Below are positions 1-9,705 of a stretch of DNA of 64,000 nt, one piece after another. A model generated the notes under the pieces. The model did no database searches and was not told the DNA's origin. It worked only from the letters and a program-made list of their open reading frames with translations. A program made the translations under genes and the position numbers. The first letter of the stretch is position 1; each line of letters begins with the position of its first letter. The stretch comes from Atriophallophorus winterbourni (taxonomy: Eukaryota; Platyhelminthes; Trematoda; Plagiorchiida; Microphallidae). Where the stretch lies: contig JACCGJ010002676.1 in the NCBI GenBank assembly GCA_013407085.1, positions 97,566-161,565 on the forward strand, in the 5' to 3' direction.

Positions 1-82
1 ACTTGAACATTCACGCGTTTGTGATGTACATCCATGGTCGACATCGACCGAAGGAGGCCAACAACAACAGCAACAACATTGG
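1..82 (+). mobile_element. 3' tail of an RTE-type LINE
   Basis: The segment matches the terminal sequence after the RTE coding regions at 3186-3252, 25130-25204 and 35010-35085: a block containing GTGATGTACATCCATGG, then ACATCGACCGAAGGAGG, ending in an imperfect CAA-rich tail. The body of this copy lies outside the window. Confidence 0.75.
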
Positions 83-194
83 GGTACACGTCTGTTTTAA
101 CGTCAAAGACTAATGCAATCCTGCATTAAAATCGGTTGTTCTATTTGATCACATTCCCACATCCATCTTCTGTGTTGTCTGAAATTACTCCTAG

Positions 195-640
195 TATTCG
201 ATTTAACCATGTAAACCCATGTTGGATAAGGTTAACATGGAAAATCGGTTCATTAAAGTGCTCACATGTGCCCACAAGTGTTGACGAGTCCTTCATTTTT
301 ACTAGGCATGCGGTGTACATATCACACCAAAACCAGTGTAGGGTGAGTGCGATGGAAATTCATTCAAATGAGAATATCTGTTTATGACCACGGAGTTAAC
401 CTCGTCTACATTTGTCTGGGCATATGTGATTGAACAGTTTGGTCGTGTCATTACAAACTTAAATGATTAACCATTCCTCCACTGTTTGAAGGCATGCGAA
501 TCATTATCCAACTACACTGGCTGAACTAGACAAACAGTATGCGTGTGGTGGAAATGCGTACAAATGAGGTTCTGCATTCTTTGTATTGTTGCACACTTCT
601 ATTCGTGTTGTGTTGTTGTTGTTGTTATTGCCGTCGATGA
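195..640. repeat. Diverged hammerhead-family repeat units
   Basis: Degenerate units of the repeat that forms the 1.26-3.9 kb array. Recognisable pieces are a TTCAAATGAG block near 360, the TGTGATTGAACAG block near 427, the CCACTGTTTGAAGGCATGCG block near 480 and a GGAAATGCGTACAAATGAG block near 550. The ribozyme core is not preserved. Confidence 0.5.
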
Positions 641-1127
641 CACACTGCTCTTGAACACTTCACACACCTATGTGTCTCAAATTTCATGGATTCGAAAAAT
701 GTAGCAACCATGTGCATCGCTTCAATGTAGAACCTTATCAGGTTCAAAATAGAGACACGAGTAGTTTTCCAATAAAAATATCAATAGCGAAAAGAGAGAA
801 ATATTGGCTACCATAAAGGAAATATATATTAATTGGTGCTCCCGCTCACAATCGTTGAATTGTTTTTTAATTTAGGAATATTCACTGTCCATGTTTGCAT
901 TTTCGTCACCAAATTTACATTTGAGATAACTTGAATACGCTAGATCTCTATTATGCTTCCAGCACACAGAAAAGTAATGTAAACAATCTTTTATAGACCT
1001 CGTTATCGCGCACGATGATGGTTTCTTTAAAGTTTTTGAAAAGTTAGCATATAAGAATAATAATTTAAAGCATAATAAGAACTTAGCAATAAACAGTAAA
1101 CAAAAAGTAACTTTAAAAAGATCATTT

Positions 1128-1260
1128 GTATGCATTTCCATCACACCCACCCACGAGCAGATTCGAGCAGTTGTTCACTCATCAAGTAGGGACAGTATGT
1201 TCAGGATCTGCATGCTCCTTGAACAGTGGAAGAATGGTAAACAATGCCAATTTTCATACA
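1128..1260 (-). repeat. Hammerhead-family repeat, reverse orientation
   Basis: Reverse-complement partial unit that starts at the GCATGCAAAT-type end and runs through the ribozyme region to the ACAGTGGAAGAATGGTAAAC block. Read on the minus strand the core is TTGATGAG with a damaged stem II, so no cleavage is expected. It lies head-to-head with the forward array that follows. Confidence 0.65.
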
Positions 1261-2433
1261 CTGTCTACATTGTGTGTTCTCATATAACTGAACAGGTTGG
1301 TGGTACAAACATATACATCAGTGTCATACAAGCGCAACTTGTTACCCATTCTCCCACTTTTTAAAGCGCATAATCATACTCTTTCTACATGATGATGGCA
1401 AACAACACAATATCGGTCGTGAGTTGAGTCTGATGGAAATGTATGCAAATGAGATTTTTTATTGTAATGGGTTCAAAGCCTGTCTACATGAGTGTTACCT
1501 AATGTGATTGAAGAGCTATGTTATCCAACAATGGCACACAAGCGCAACTTGTTTATAATGCTTCCGCTGTTTCAGGCGTCCCTACTGTCACTACCTGATG
1601 AGTCCAAAAAGATCAAAACCGGTGGTGGGGTTTGTGTGTGATGAAAATGCATGCAAATGAGCTTTTTCTTCATGAACATTGGTTCAAAAATTGTCTACAT
1701 CGTTGTAGGCTCATGTGATTGAATAGCTTTGTGGAAACAATGTTATCCTACAGTCGCATACAAGCGCAACTTGTTTATTATGCTTCCACTGTTTAAAACG
1801 CATGCGGATCCTCATCATACTTTCCCGACCTGACGAGTTCCAACACCACAAAAACTGCCATTTGGTGTGTGTTTAATGGAAATGCATGTATCTGTGCTTT
1901 TTTCCATGGTCATGTGTTCATTGTCTACATGAGTGTTTGGACATGTGAAAATACCGGTTTGTCCTGCCATCCTTAACCAACCACAGCGTACAAGCGCAAC
2001 GTGCTTGTCATTCTTTCCACTGTTTCAGACGCATGTGGTACCAGCTATTACTGTTCGTACCTAATTAGTGCAAAACGGCACAAAACCGGTCGTTCAGCGT
2101 GTATGATGAACATGCATGCAAATGAGCTTTCTTGTTCATCGTCATGAGTTCAAATCCTGTCTACATGATTGCGGGTTCATGTGATTCAACAGATTGGTGT
2201 TTCCAAACTTGTTCTACAGAAGCATATATGCGCAACTCGTTTACTATGCTTCCTCTGTTTCAAACGCATGTGTATCCTGATCCTACTGTCCATACCTGAT
2301 GAGTGCAAAGAGCACAACCTGGAACTGGTTGTCTGTATGATGGAAATGCAAGCAAATGAGCATTTGTTCAATTGTCTTGGGCTTAAATATGTCCACATGG
2401 ATGTGGGCTCATATGATTAGATAAGTTGGTCAT
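1260..2433 (+). repeat. Tandem array of ~230-bp hammerhead repeat
   Basis: About five head-to-tail units, spaced roughly 205-235 bp as judged from the GCAAATGAG box near 1446, 1651, 1880, 2117 and 2350. Each unit has a TGATTGAAcAG/GGTCGTACCAAC block, a GGCATACAAGCGCAACTTG block, a CACTGTTTCAAGCGCATGCGGATCC block, the hammerhead region (CTGATGAGTGC, then ACCGGTCGT) and the ATGCATGCAAATGAGC box followed by a TTCAAA segment. All ribozyme cores in this array carry substitutions, for example CTAATTAG at about 2056 and a lost GAAA box at about 2318. Confidence 0.8.
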
Positions 2434-2439
2434 ACCAAC

Positions 2440-3252
2440 TGTCAGCTTGAACCAGTAGATCATTTCACATATCTTGGTTCAAACATTGCGGATAACCTCT
2501 CGCTAGACACTGAGATTGATAAGCGGATTGGCAAAGCATCTGTCATTTTGTCCCGATTGAACTCTCGTGCTTGGCTAACCACAAGCTACCTGATTATGAT
2601 ATACAGCGCGTGCGTACTAAAAGCTTCACTGTATGGCAGTGAAACCTGGACCACCCACGCAAGACACGAACGGAGGCTGAATGCTTTCCATCTAGGAAGT
2701 ATCGTCGTACCTTGAACGTATCGTGGATGGACAGAGTTACTACTGCTAAAGTGATTTCAAAGCTGTTCTAGAGAGTATGCTCAACCTATTACGACAGCGC
2801 CGCATGCGGTGCTTTGGTCATGTCTACAGAATGAAAAATGGTCGTATTCCGAAAGATCTACTCTATGGTGAGTTGCAATTAGGAAGTCGACAATTGGGCA
2901 AACCGCACTTGCGTTACAAACGCGTTTTCAAAAGAGATATAAAAACTTTTGGCATTGACCTTGCGATTTGGAAAGAACGTTCTCTTGACAGCATACATTG
3001 GAGGCACTGTGTAAAGCGTCGTCTGCAAGCTGGGGAGGAGCAGATACAGCTCTTGTCTGCTGAATGTAGATCTCGCAGCCGGCGTGCAATTGACGTCCTA
3101 CAATCGAGTTCTGACTATTGTTGCAAGCGCTGCGGGAGAGGTTGTTCCTCCTGAATCGAACAGATTAGTCATTTAGAAAGCTATAGAACTTGGAAATTCA
3201 TGCGAATGTGATGTACATCCATGGTAGACATCGACCGAAGGAGGACAACAAC
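2440..3252 (+). mobile_element. 5'-truncated RTE-type LINE fragment
   Basis: Contains the last third of an RTE ORF and the 3' tail. The similarity to 24370-25204 is obvious: TGTCAGCTTGAA at the start, the protein motif RCFGHVYRMKNGRIPKDLLYGE in frame at 2777-3154, and a C-terminal Cys-rich motif. It is inserted in the hammerhead repeat array, with ACCAAC present at both edges (2434-2439 and 3253-3258). After removal, the repeat unit continues without loss. It is a dead fragment lacking endonuclease and most of the RT. Confidence 0.85.
2777..3154 (+). pseudogene. RTE ORF C-terminal fragment
   Basis: An open stretch of 125 codons that encodes the conserved C-terminal region of RTE-like polyproteins: a basic (RQRRMRCFGHVYRM) block, IPKDLLYGEL, the KRDIKTFGID block, and the RRLQAGEEQIQLL block, ending near a C-x2-C zinc-finger-like motif (CKRCGRGCSS). 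A stop interrupts it just before the expected finger end. It has no catalytic domain and no plausible function of its own. Confidence 0.8.
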
Positions 3253-3258
3253 ACCAAC

Positions 3259-3895
3259 CTCATTCAACAGAGGCATACAAGCGTAGCTTGTTTACCATTC
3301 TTCCATTGTTTAATTCGCAAGCGGATCCGGGACATTCTGTTTCTACCTCAAGATTCAAGATTCAAGATTCAAGAATTTATGGTCACAAAAAGCACATAGC
3401 TTCACAATTACCATATCATAGTAAATTGTGAAGCTATGTGCTTTTTGTGACCATAAATTCTTGAATCTTGAATCTTGAGGTAGAAACAGAATGAGTTCAA
3501 GCAGCACAAAACCGGTCGTTGTGTTTTTGTACGATGGAAATGCATGCAAATAAGATTTTGCTCATGGTCATCGCTTCAAACAATGTCTACATGAGTACAA
3601 GCTCATGTGATTGAACATTTTGGTCGTACCAACCTTATGCAACTTTGGCATACAAGCGCAACTTTGTTTACCATGCTTTCACTGTTCCAAGCGCATGCGG
3701 ATCTTGATTCCACTCTCTTCATCTGTTGAGTGCAAACTACACAAAACCGGTTGTTTGCTATGTATGTAATGGAAATGCATGCAAATGAGCTTTTCTCCAT
3801 GTTCATGGGTTCAAACCCTGTCTACATGTGTGTATGCACAAGTGATTGAATAAGTTGTCCGTACCAACCTTAACCAACAGTGGCATAGAAGATCA
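3259..3895 (+). repeat. Continuation of the hammerhead repeat array
   Basis: Resumes at CTCATTCAACAGAGGCATAC exactly where the array was broken by the RTE fragment, and holds about two and a half units. The first unit has its ribozyme region replaced by a palindrome. The second unit, at about 3720, reads CTGTTGAG with a damaged stem II. The copy at 3806-3817 has the sequence GGGTTCAAACCC, which matches the consensus of a Pol III B box (GGTTCRANNCC). Confidence 0.8.
3333..3493. repeat. Near-perfect palindrome of ~75-bp arms
   Basis: The left arm starts CATTCTGTTTCTACCTCAAG and continues through ATTCAAG repeats, TTTATGGTCACAAAAAGC and ACATAGCTTCACAATT. The right arm is its reverse complement, with a loop of about 12 nt (CCATATCATAG). 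The arms differ mainly by one extra 7-bp ATTCAAG copy on the left. The palindrome occupies the place where the host repeat unit should carry the CTGTCCCTACCTGATGAG part of the ribozyme; flanking repeat sequence is intact on both sides (GCGGATCC and AGCAGCACAAAACCGGTCG). Confidence 0.9.
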
Positions 3896-5734
3896 AGTCA
3901 ACCTTAAGTTTGTTAACTAACCACAGTTGGAAATATACGGTAAACCGATGAGTTTGAAACTAATATTACTGTGATTTCATGGTTTAGAATGTATGATAAA
4001 TTGACTGGTTTAGTATTCTAAAACTCGAACGTTCTGAATTCGCTTTATGTCAAATGTAATTCTATTTTCTACTCTGCCTTAGCTATAGAGAACTTAGATA
4101 TTGCATTCAAAATGTTGTTTTGCAAAAACATTTATCATATATATTTTGTTTACTTAATTATATATATTCATTTTCTAAAATCGATCCAATTAATATTAGA
4201 ATTAAATTCAAGTTTATCTCCACAATTCGCTTAACCTAAGTAAGAGAGCCTTCGATGGATTCGCGAAGGTTTATATGGTCTATACGATAGACATTAGACT
4301 AACTAATAGCTGTTCAGTTTAGAATAATTCTGAAATTAAATTTTTGCATCGGATCACTAACCGCATATTGGTTTACACTAATTGACACCAGATATATTTC
4401 CTGCTGTTTGCGCATTTAATCGTGTTATTATAACGAATTATTTTTCGTATATTTCGAACTTCTCATTGGAAAAATGATCGCTGCAATAACTACGACATCA
4501 TGTGAAAGATTAATTTTAATCGTGAAGAACATTTTTGTTCTCACAAACCCACTATATGTTTATACATTACAAGATATCCAGCGGTTCACTTATAGGCATT
4601 CTGTAGCCACGTGTTTAGAAGTACCGATCGTTTGAACAGCAGATTCAATAAAAATCTCTCGATTTCCGTCACAAAAACCACAAACTGCTAAACTAAAATG
4701 TAATTATCTTTAGAGATTAACAATTAAATTTAGTTGCATCAACGCCTGTTCAAACAATTTCGAGCAGTTGTAACCGCTTATCACACGGTAAACATATCCG
4801 TGCGGCCGTACCAATAGATTGAACAAATTACAAACCGGCAGTTTGTGATCACTTATAATCATGCACAGAAATATCAAGAACAGTCCTCATTTTGTTTACA
4901 CAGTAAAATAGGTGATGTTCTTTTGGTGAAATTACGCAATGGAGTATATTCAAATTACGAACTATTTCATTTTAAACGAAATTTCACAGAGATAATAAAA
5001 AAACAGGAATTCGGTAATTCGTTGCCTTTATTCACGTACTTTTGTAGCGTAGTGTTTAAAATTAAATTAATGATTCTAAACTCCGTACAAGTCAAAATGT
5101 AAGAAAATAAAGATCTAAATTCCGAATTTGAATTAGAAAAACGATCTTGAACAAAAACGGAATTCTACTTTTACAAAACCACATTTGAATCGAACGCACT
5201 TTTGTCGCTTTCATTGGAGTAGAAATGATGAAGTTATCCACTTTTTTATGCTCAAACATAATTCACTTGAATTGAATGGATAATCAAGCACAGATGTTTA
5301 ATTCTCAATCAAGCATCACCGTTTGGCTGTCCTCTAATCACTTGGGATACTTAATGAAAAATTATATGTCTTCAAAATTTATTCATTTCCGCTTCAAATG
5401 AATTGATTTGTACAAGCTCAACTTATTTGGGATGCAAAAAGAAAATTACGGTGCCCCCATTCGCATTTTTACCTAATTGAATTCCCGATATATATTTTCT
5501 TCCAAATACCTTACTATATAGAAGGAATTCTTACTTTACTAATATTTCTCAATTGAATGAATGTAGTGTAAGATCGTCATATCCTCACTAAATGCTGTCT
5601 CTTTAACTTACACGTGTAATTTCAAATTATGCATTTATGAATAGGTGTATGATCGACAACCGATAATTATAAGACCAGAATTTTACAAGAAATTCATGAT
5701 CTGTTGAATGTTTTTTTATTAGAATTATTGACAT
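3896..5734. other. AT-rich interval without a recognised gene
   Basis: No transposon protein, hammerhead unit or well-supported exon was found. The open frame at 4845-5102 (plus strand) has neither a splice context nor a composition that argues for coding. Confidence 0.6.
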
Positions 5735-6025
5735 TTGCATGTACTTCCGTCACACACACCACGACCGATTTCTTGCATGCAAATAAGCTTTTAAATTCAT
5801 GGCCATGGGTTTAAAGTCTGTCCACATGAGTGTGGGCTCTTGTGATTGAACAGGCTGGTCGTACCGACCCTATCTAACAGTGGCATACGAGCACAACTTG
5901 TTTGCTATTCTTCCACTGTTTCAAGTGCATGCATATCCTGATCCTACTGTCCATACATGATGAGCGCAAACAGCACTAAACTGGTCGTGCATTGTGTGTG
6001 TGACGTAAATTCATGCAAATTTGCT
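5735..6025. repeat. Hammerhead repeats in inverted arrangement
   Basis: A short reverse end (TTTGCATGTACTTCCGTCAC, 5733-5772) joins directly to a complete forward unit (5775-6025). The forward ribozyme region reads ATGATGAG, then GCGC-AAACA-GCAC and TAAAC, so positions of the conserved core are changed and activity is unlikely. A GGGTTTAAAG segment stands where other copies have the B-box-like GGGTTCAAACCC. Confidence 0.75.
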
Positions 6026-6654
6026 CTTTTTTATTGACACACCATGTTTGTTATTAGTAAGCTAATAATGCGTTCGAATCCCCCTAAATCGATAATGTTA
6101 ACACCAAGCTTTTGACACGGAGTATTTGTCAAATCATTTTAAAGAAATTAAGTATTTCCAAAGTGTGAATAGATTCGATCGACTTACATAACAAAATGTA
6201 GAATAAATGGACACAAACGTTCACGTTTACTGATAAAACGATACAAATGGCTAGATCTCAAACAACACACTGTTTGCCAGATGAGTTTTATAATTCCAAT
6301 CTCACTGCTATGAGTGATAACCATTAGTATTAATCCACGATATTTCGTTTATTTTCGCACGTTAAAATCCATTTTTTCCTTTTTTATATAACATGAAGCA
6401 TTACAGCTAAATCTGATCAAGATCGAATGCTATCTACTAAAATGTGTTTCCTGTCTGTTTCAGGATAAATCATTAGGAACAAAAATGTTGTGGCTGAATG
6501 CTAGCCTATACTGCTTGTTCATTATTCCAACCAAAGTTCGTTAATAGCAACATCTATTTTACCGAATGGACCAGTTGCCACCAATCTAAAATCGGTGGTT
6601 TATATGTTGCTCGTGCAAAGTTTATGGTAATAAAATACATTCGAACGATGATGC
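6026..6654. other. AT-rich interval, nothing recognised
   Basis: No coding or repeat feature could be supported. It precedes a reverse hammerhead unit. Confidence 0.5.
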
Positions 6655-6935
6655 TCATTCGTATGCATGTTCATCACACACACCCTACGACCAGTTTCCT
6701 TCTGTTTGCACTCATCATGTAAGAACAGTAGAATAAAGACTTGAAGAATGGTAAACAAATTTCGCATTTATGCCTCTGTTGGATAAGGCTGGTACGACCA
6801 ACATGTCCAATTATATGTGCCCAAACACGTGTAAATAGGGTTTTATCCCATGTTCATGGAAAAAATGTTAATTTACAAGCATTTCCATCACACATATATA
6901 TCACAACCGATTTCATGCTGTTTGCATTCCATTAT
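6655..6935 (-). repeat. Hammerhead-family repeat, reverse orientation
   Basis: One full reverse unit plus the start of a second. Minus-strand order is the ribozyme region (ATGATGAGTGCAAACAG, then GGAAACTGGTCGTAGGG), preceded by the TGGATAAGGCTGGTACGACC block in plus orientation. The first core base is changed from C to A and stem II is broken. Confidence 0.7.
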
Positions 6936-6975
6936 ATGTTTTCCTTACTCAAATTTTCCTTCAATCTAAAATAAT

Positions 6976-8839
6976 TATATATAGTGTTGATACTTAATTA
7001 TTTATATTTATTGCAATTTCAGCTCTCATTCCTCGTGGTAATCTAGTGACAAAATTGGATGGTCAACCCTTGAGAAATCTTATTTAAGAAGATATTACCG
7101 GAACAAAATTGGTGTTTATTGGATTACGGCAAACATTCTCAGGAGCCTCCAAAAGAGTTTAAATATCTTGTACACTGTCAGCATACACCAAGCTGTGTAT
7201 TACGCTTGTAATTCACATAGTATCCGATGATATCACAATCAATTGTAAAATTCTACAATAATGACATTATCGTTAACCGTGAAAATTTTGATGATCTAAT
7301 TGACGTTGTTATCCATATTGAATACGTTAAAAATATTTTGATGCGAGATTAATATAACTATATTATACGATTTTGCAAATGTGTCAGTCCTTTTGTGTTT
7401 TTGCAGTGCGATGGTACGTCAATTAACTGAACGATTGCCTGAAATACCATAGTCACAAAATTGATTGACCACAAACAATTTTGTGAGTATGATGCGACGA
7501 CCAGCAAGGGATTAGTTAATACCTTGACTGGGAACTACAAAGTTTCATGTGTTTTATAACCAGGGTTATGAGATCTCAAAGTGATTAAGGGCATACCCGT
7601 TCAATTTTTGAAGCATGCTTCAGTTTTACACTAAATGTTATTATTGTTCTCATTCGAGTATTCGGAAAGGTACTCGAGATGATTTGTTGTGGAATCATAT
7701 AAAATGAGCGTATTTATTATTCTTTCCGGAAATCGCTCTCCTAATTCTACATTCTCAGTACAAAACATGCTCAATAATAAATTATTTTTGTTACTAACGT
7801 CTTGTCAGCACGAATTATTAATTCTCATAACTACTATCACCTATCCTGCAGACATGTCTTACAGTTACATCACCGTAAACACAATTTATTGCGTGATAAC
7901 CAATTGATTGCAAAACAATTTGTTATATTCTAGCGATACGTGAGACCATAGGTACTTCAAATGTGTTTAGATGCGATTTAGATAAAATATTAAAAATTCA
8001 AAAATGCGTATCAACAAAGTATTCAATATGTTTATCGTTCCAAGTTCATTCAGGACGAAAATAACGGAGAATAAATGTAAAAATGTCTCTAAAATCAATA
8101 ATTTGCAGTAGCTAGATAACTGTAATTGTATAACTGTAGGTATAATATATTTATAACTTTTTGACGTAAAAAATTGAACTAGTTATACAGAAATACAGAA
8201 TTTGATGTTTTTTGTCACGTATTCACATGTGATGAGAAAATCAAGGAAGGCTGAATAAAACAAGTGCTGGAAATATTCTAATACCGCAGTTTATTCAAAT
8301 TCAACAAAGAGCTGCCTTTTCTTTAATTAACATTGGCAACATTGATTTTCCGAGCATCTGCTCTTCCAGAGTTTTTAGCAAAACTACATCGTGTATAATT
8401 ATAGTCTCACTACAAATGCGTTTATTTATCATTGTTTTTCACGCTTATGGTTTAGAGCAAAATGCGGAACATGGAACGGAATGTGCGTAACGAAAGATGT
8501 CTTTTATTTTGATCACAATAAATTGTATATTGCTGAGATTCGAGATATTATAAATTTATTCTTTTTGAAATATATCTCAATGCGATGTGTATAAAGAAGA
8601 ATCAGTTTACACTTAATAAAATGTTTAGGATTAAACAAAAGCATTACGAGAAAATACGAGAAAATTGGATTTAAAAGCATGTACCTCTTAATCTTTGGAG
8701 TCTGTCTTTATTTGGCAAGATATAGATAGATTACATGTATTTAAGAGTAAACAAGTCTATCGATTGTTTTCGAACAAATTTGTTCATAATATGATAAAAG
8801 ATACAGAATTTACAAAAATATAAAACCAAACTCAGGAAA
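6976..8839. other. AT-rich interval with weak coding traces
   Basis: No complete gene. One candidate splice acceptor and short open exon lies at 7023-7087. The open frames at 7689-7907 and 8391-8594 (plus strand) lack splice context and are not recognised. Confidence 0.5.
7023..7087 (+). CDS. Candidate short terminal exon (weak)
   Basis: A pyrimidine-containing acceptor (TATTGCAATTTCAG) is followed by an open phase-1 frame that starts with LIPRGNLVTKLDGQPL and reaches a stop at 7085-7087. The frame resumes beyond the stop for about 50 codons with one further stop, which could also mean a decayed transposon or pseudogene. No neighbour exon on this strand was identified, so this is only a lead. 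Confidence 0.2.
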
Positions 8840-8983
8840 AGGTTGAATTGTTGCAGCACAGCACCCAGGAGAGTTTTGAAAACGTCTTAAAGCCGAAAAC
8901 GTTCACACGAATGCCCCATTAGCGAAAGTTGCCTCGAAAGGAATTTCTCTTAGTGTTATCTGCCAGAGTCGACTGAGACGTTA

Positions 8984-9691
8984 TTGTCGAATAGACACCA
9001 GAATGATTTGGTCGAATGGTTGAAACTGTTCACTCGCATGAATCTCAAAGCGATCCACCCGGTTTCGTTGATTCGCTTGAGTCGTCCTCCCAAAGCGCTA
9101 CACCAAGATGAGCCGTGGTTGCTCAAGGTAGTCGTGCAAAATTATAAGGATTTAGAAGATGTACTTCTGTCGACATGCTTGTTACGGAGCGGCATGGAAA
9201 ATATATCTCGTGTATTTGTTGATGTGCCCTGGTCGCAGCACGCAAATTCGCCACCGAAAGGTAACCAAAAGAAAACAAACGATCGCAATAAGCGCACACT
9301 TATTCTTTTAAATGTCCAAGAAGATGCCACCGGCTCAGATAAAAAGTGTAAATCCAACCACGACCTACAACAGTGGAGCTTCATTAGTAATGCTATCCAA
9401 ACCACCAACGTACCGGTTATCGATACGTTTCGAATCCCGGAGTCATCGAATTACGAAGGTGATGGTCCACTACCCCTCAAACTGACACTTTTGACCACCA
9501 CTATGGTGAACACCGTGTTCAACAATTGGAACCATTTTCAATACAAAGTTTCACGAGAGATCAAAATTATCAGAAAACACCTGAAAACCGACTCTGTCGT
9601 GGAAGTTGCCGGACCTGTTGGTACTGAGCACAGTGATGCAGGGAATACTGCTCCACAAAACGGAAGTCAACCGAATCTACCGGTGATGTAA
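8984..9691 (+). pseudogene. CR1 ORF1 C-terminal half
   Basis: A 235-codon open frame aligned by eye with 54000-54630 of the younger CR1 element. Both share SLIRLSRPPKA/VRLSRHPKS, the LLxVxxxxxxDxExVLLS block, the VDVPW/PDVSW block and a later acidic-to-basic stretch. The N-terminal PHD-like finger of ORF1 is not seen upstream. The protein belongs to the RNA-binding ORF1 class of CR1 elements; its fine function is not known from sequence. Confidence 0.7.
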
Positions 9692-9705
9692 TTTACCCAC
9701 CATCT

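Noticed and set aside
1260..3895. Direct repeats that might be taken for a CRISPR array
   Set aside because: The repeat unit itself is ~230 bp, there are no unique spacers, no cas genes, and the sequence is clearly eukaryotic.
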